Origin: Paramecium sonneborni
Lineage: Eukaryota > Ciliophora > Oligohymenophorea > Peniculida > Parameciidae
Length of the DNA stretch: 64,000 nucleotides
Direction of reading: 5' to 3'
Assembly (NCBI GenBank): GCA_905182985.1
Contig: CAJJDN010000097.1
Coordinates: 1-64,000, forward strand
The number at the start of each line of letters is the position of its first letter. Position 1 is the stretch's first letter. Below, piece by piece: positions 60,851 to 64,000 of the stretch. Under the pieces are notes generated by a model, which did no database searches, was not told where the DNA came from, and worked only from the letters and a program-made list of their open reading frames with translations. The translations under genes were made by a program, and so were the position numbers.

Positions 60851-63800
60851 TCACATCATTCTAGAATCTAACCCTTGATCATTCAAATTTGCCAATTCTG
60901 ATTCTTAACGAATAACTTAAATTTAATAACTTATGTTGTTCTATGCTGTTGGTGATACTAGTTTATGAGCTTCCTTTTCTTCCTGGCCTAATTTATTGAG
61001 AAAGGCTAACTTAGGGTCTGGAATAAGTCTAAGAATCATTCTTACGAACAATCCTCCAGATCCTAATGCAACACATATAAGCCTATATATATTTATATAT
61101 TATATTTACCATTATTCTATTCTTAATCCAAAATATGTATAACAATGAAATACTATTCCTCCAAATGTAACTAAAATAATTTGAAGTGTCAGAATTCCTA
61201 TAACTATAATTGGAAATAATATATTTGTAAAAATGCCTGAAAATATATTTAGTTCATCTTTAATCCTCCTTGCATTCATAAAGTTAAATAGTTGCATCAT
61301 TACAAATGTATTGAATATTACTGTGAATTATCTTGATGGTATATATGTTTCTTTGTAAAAAGCTTCATAATTTTCAGAACCATCCACATAAAAGTCAGTG
61401 CTAAAGGAAACTAAATTGCAGTAATCTTAATAATTAGGGCAACTATGAATTTTAAGTTTATCATCATATTATGTATTAGAATATTTGTATTACAATTTAC
61501 CTTAAAAATCTTTACTGTCATCTTCTTATCCCTTGAATTCAGGTATAAAATCTTATGCAGAAAATAATAACACCAACATTACAATCATCTAAAATATAGC
61601 TTATCCAATAATATGTTTAAACATTTTCTATGAAATCATATATTCATTTCTGTTATGAGGTTTTCTTTATAATAATTCTTCTGTTGGAGTTTCTGTAGCT
61701 AAAGCCAAAGAAGCAAATGTATCCATAATTAAATTGACCCACAACATTTATATAGGTTCTAACACTTCTTATTTAAGTAAGACAGAAGATATCAAAGTCA
61801 TTGTAACTGCTACTACATTTACAGTTAATTAGAATTGTAAGAATTTCTTAATTGAATCATAAATATTCCTTCCCCACATTACTGCTTTTACAATTGAACT
61901 AAAATTATCATCTAATAGAATTATAGATGCACTCTCTCTTGCAACCTCCGTGCCTGCTATACCCATAGCAAAACCTACATCAGCTTTCTTTAAAGCAGGA
62001 GCTATTTAAAATTTAAATTAATTTTATTACCATCATTAGTACCATCTCCAGTTACTGCTACCACATGTCCTCTTTCTAAAAGTCCTGTAACTAAAGCATA
62101 CTTATCTTCTGGTCTACTTCTAGCTAATACATCTAAAAAAGGATATAATTTGTCAAATTCTTCCCCATTTTTAATAGTATCTACTCTTACTTATTTGCCT
62201 ATTTATTTTGCAGTTGTTTAATCTCTAGGACAATCACAAATAGCAGTTTTACACCATTTACATATTACACCTCCTATTCTATTAACAAAATCAGGACCTT
62301 CTAAAACTAATGATTAATTTTCATCAATTAAAATTCCACATTCCTTTGCTATTGCTTTTGCAGTTATTTTATTATCACCTGTTACCATTCTTACTTTAAT
62401 CCCTGCAGTTTTACAACTGGCAACTGCTCCTGGTACTTCTGGTCTTAATATATCTTTTATTCCAACTATTGCAATTAAAATTAAATTTTCAGTTTCAACA
62501 TTATATACACCCTTATCATTTTTATTTGTAAGATCCTCAGTTCCATCCAACTCTCTATAGGCTAAACCTATAGTCCTCAGAGATTTCGATGCCATATTTT
62601 CTATTGCTTTTTCTATGTTCTACCTTACCATAGAATCAATAGAAATTATCCCTTGACTTTTAGAATGTAATTTATTACAACCTTCTAAAATGATTTCACT
62701 TGCACCTTTTATAACTAATCTTTTTCCTATAATCATAGCCATTCTTTTTCTTTTGCTTGAAAAAGGTATTTTCATACTTGCAACATGGAGTTCTCTTTCT
62801 TTTTCATAAATTATTCCACATTTCTCCGCAAATAAAATCATTGCTATTTCTGTCTTACTACCTTTTTCTTCTGGTCTAATCATTGCTGTTCCATTAACTA
62901 TAGATGCTTATACATATAAATCATGCATTTAAGAAGGAAAGTATGTACTCAAATTTAATTATTCATTGTAAACATCAATATCCATTAATGTATCATTCCA
63001 AATAGATACCATAAACATTTTATTTTATGTTAATGTTCCTGTTTTATCTGAACATACCATATCAGCTCCACCCATAGTTTCACATGCTGCCATTTTTCTA
63101 ACTAAATTATTATCTTTAAGCATTCTCTTAGTTGAATAAGCCAAAGAGAGTGTAACAGCAAGAGGTAAACCCTCAGGAATGGCAACAACAATAACAGTAA
63201 TAGAGATAATAATAAAATTAAGCATTTCTTTAATGTGATCTTTTTCAAATGAATTATCTTTAATTCTTTCAATTGCAAATCTTAATAATAAAATAAACAA
63301 GATTAAAGCAGAACTTACGAGTCCAAATTTACCAACATCTTAAGCAATTGCTTCTAATTTTTCTTATAATGGTGTAGTTTATACATCCTCAGTTGCTAAT
63401 AAAGATGAAATCTTGCCTACACAACTTGAGTCTCCTACCACAACCACAATCATTTTACCCTCTCCTGATAATACTTTAGTACCACTGAGCATAACAGGAG
63501 ATGAAACATCATGTCTACCACATGAATTTTATTAGTCTTTTAATTTATCTCTTTACTTTTTGCAATTTACATAAGTATCTTTTTTTATTGGGTCTGTCTC
63601 ACCTGTCATAGCACTTTCCTTTTATAATTTTTAAATTTGATTACGTCACTTGTTAATTCAGCTGCCTCAACAACTAAACAATCTGCTGGTATCTCCATAC
63701 CTTCAAAAATTTATATTATATCTCCTACCATCACTAAACTTTGATGCAAATCTATCTTACACCCATCTCTCCAAACTGTTACTGTTTTTCTACTATCTGC

Positions 63801-64000
63801 CATCTAATTTAAACTTTGAAATTGTCTCTCTTTTTGATAATCCTCATCATAAATTATAATTATATACATTCACTGCAGTCACATTGCAACATACAAATAC
63901 AGCTATAAATATTGCAAATCCCTCTATCCAAGCTAAAGAACGATGATCATCATCTGCCGTTGCTACCCCAATTATTATTGAGACAATTGAGGCCACTAAT
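60851..64000 (-). CDS. plasma-membrane-type Ca2+-ATPase (PMCA), 5' end outside window
   Basis: C-terminal ~900+ residues of a P2B-type calcium pump, ending at TGA 60851-60853; the N-terminus lies beyond the right edge. Landmarks in order: membrane helices near 63890-63960 and 63180-63300 with [19 protein letters not shown], the phosphorylation site [11 protein letters not shown] near 63030, [11 protein letters not shown], and VKDILRP-type hinge entry with [39 protein letters not shown] and [18 protein letters not shown] follow. The catalytic Asp is intact, unlike the SERCA remnant at 20889. The short C-terminal tail ([14 protein letters not shown]) follows [10 protein letters not shown]. It exports Ca2+ at the cell surface. 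Several 22-30 nt introns interrupt it; not all were placed. Confidence 0.93.

Noticed and set aside
63650..63859. Forward ORF near the right edge
   Set aside because: Antisense to the PMCA gene.
1..64000. tRNA or rRNA genes
   Set aside because: No cloverleaf with T-loop consensus or rRNA-like GC-rich block was noticed, but without a covariance search I cannot exclude a tRNA.

Overview
The window is eukaryotic and most likely macronuclear DNA of a Paramecium-type ciliate. It is very AT-rich. Genes read through only when TAA and TAG are taken as glutamine and TGA as the sole stop. Coding regions are cut by tiny introns (about 19-35 nt, nearly all GTA...TAG), and genes are packed on both strands with intergenic gaps of tens to a few hundred bases. 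All gene models here were built by hand with that code; a standard-code ORF search sees only fragments.

Layout. 1-9252 (-) is the 5' three quarters or less of a giant coiled-coil gene whose left part is three and a quarter identical 2061-bp (687-residue) units, each made of about nine degenerate ~76-residue modules. 9253-13612 holds a decayed region, a cyclic-nucleotide-gated-type K+ channel and a small orphan gene. 13613-20660 has unresolved coding-like sequence, an NRDE2-like gene, and an EGF-TM-RING-H2 ubiquitin ligase. 20889-22747 is a wrecked SERCA-type Ca2+-ATPase. 22887-28676 carries two protein kinases and an IQCH-like gene. 28850-31399 mixes remnants with one coiled-coil gene. 31400-35043 has a coiled-coil protein, an aquaporin and an Erv41/Erv46 (ERGIC) family cargo receptor. 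35263-42803 has orphan genes, a kinesin ending in a CaaX-like tail, coiled-coil and membrane proteins, and a CFAP36-like gene. 42872-48685 has MPDU1-like, VPS29 and FCP1-type CTD phosphatase genes. 49462-52384 has a HEAT-repeat gene and a SPRY-like gene with a 1166-bp duplication joined at an N, probably an assembly error. 52675-60034 has a degenerate sensor-kinase-like membrane protein, a CFAP20-domain protein and a large SAC3/GANP-like protein. 60170-60836 is a KAE1/OSGEP pseudogene and 60851-64000 (-) the 3' part of a plasma-membrane-type Ca2+-ATPase.

The genes do not form a single pathway. Recurring themes are cilia (CFAP36-like, CFAP20-domain, IQCH-like, kinesin), ion and water transport (K+ channel, aquaporin, PMCA), endomembrane traffic (VPS29, Erv-type receptor, MPDU1) and nuclear RNA metabolism (NRDE2, FCP1, SAC3). 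Alongside them lie several decayed gene copies, which fits a genome shaped by whole-genome duplications, although that history is inference.
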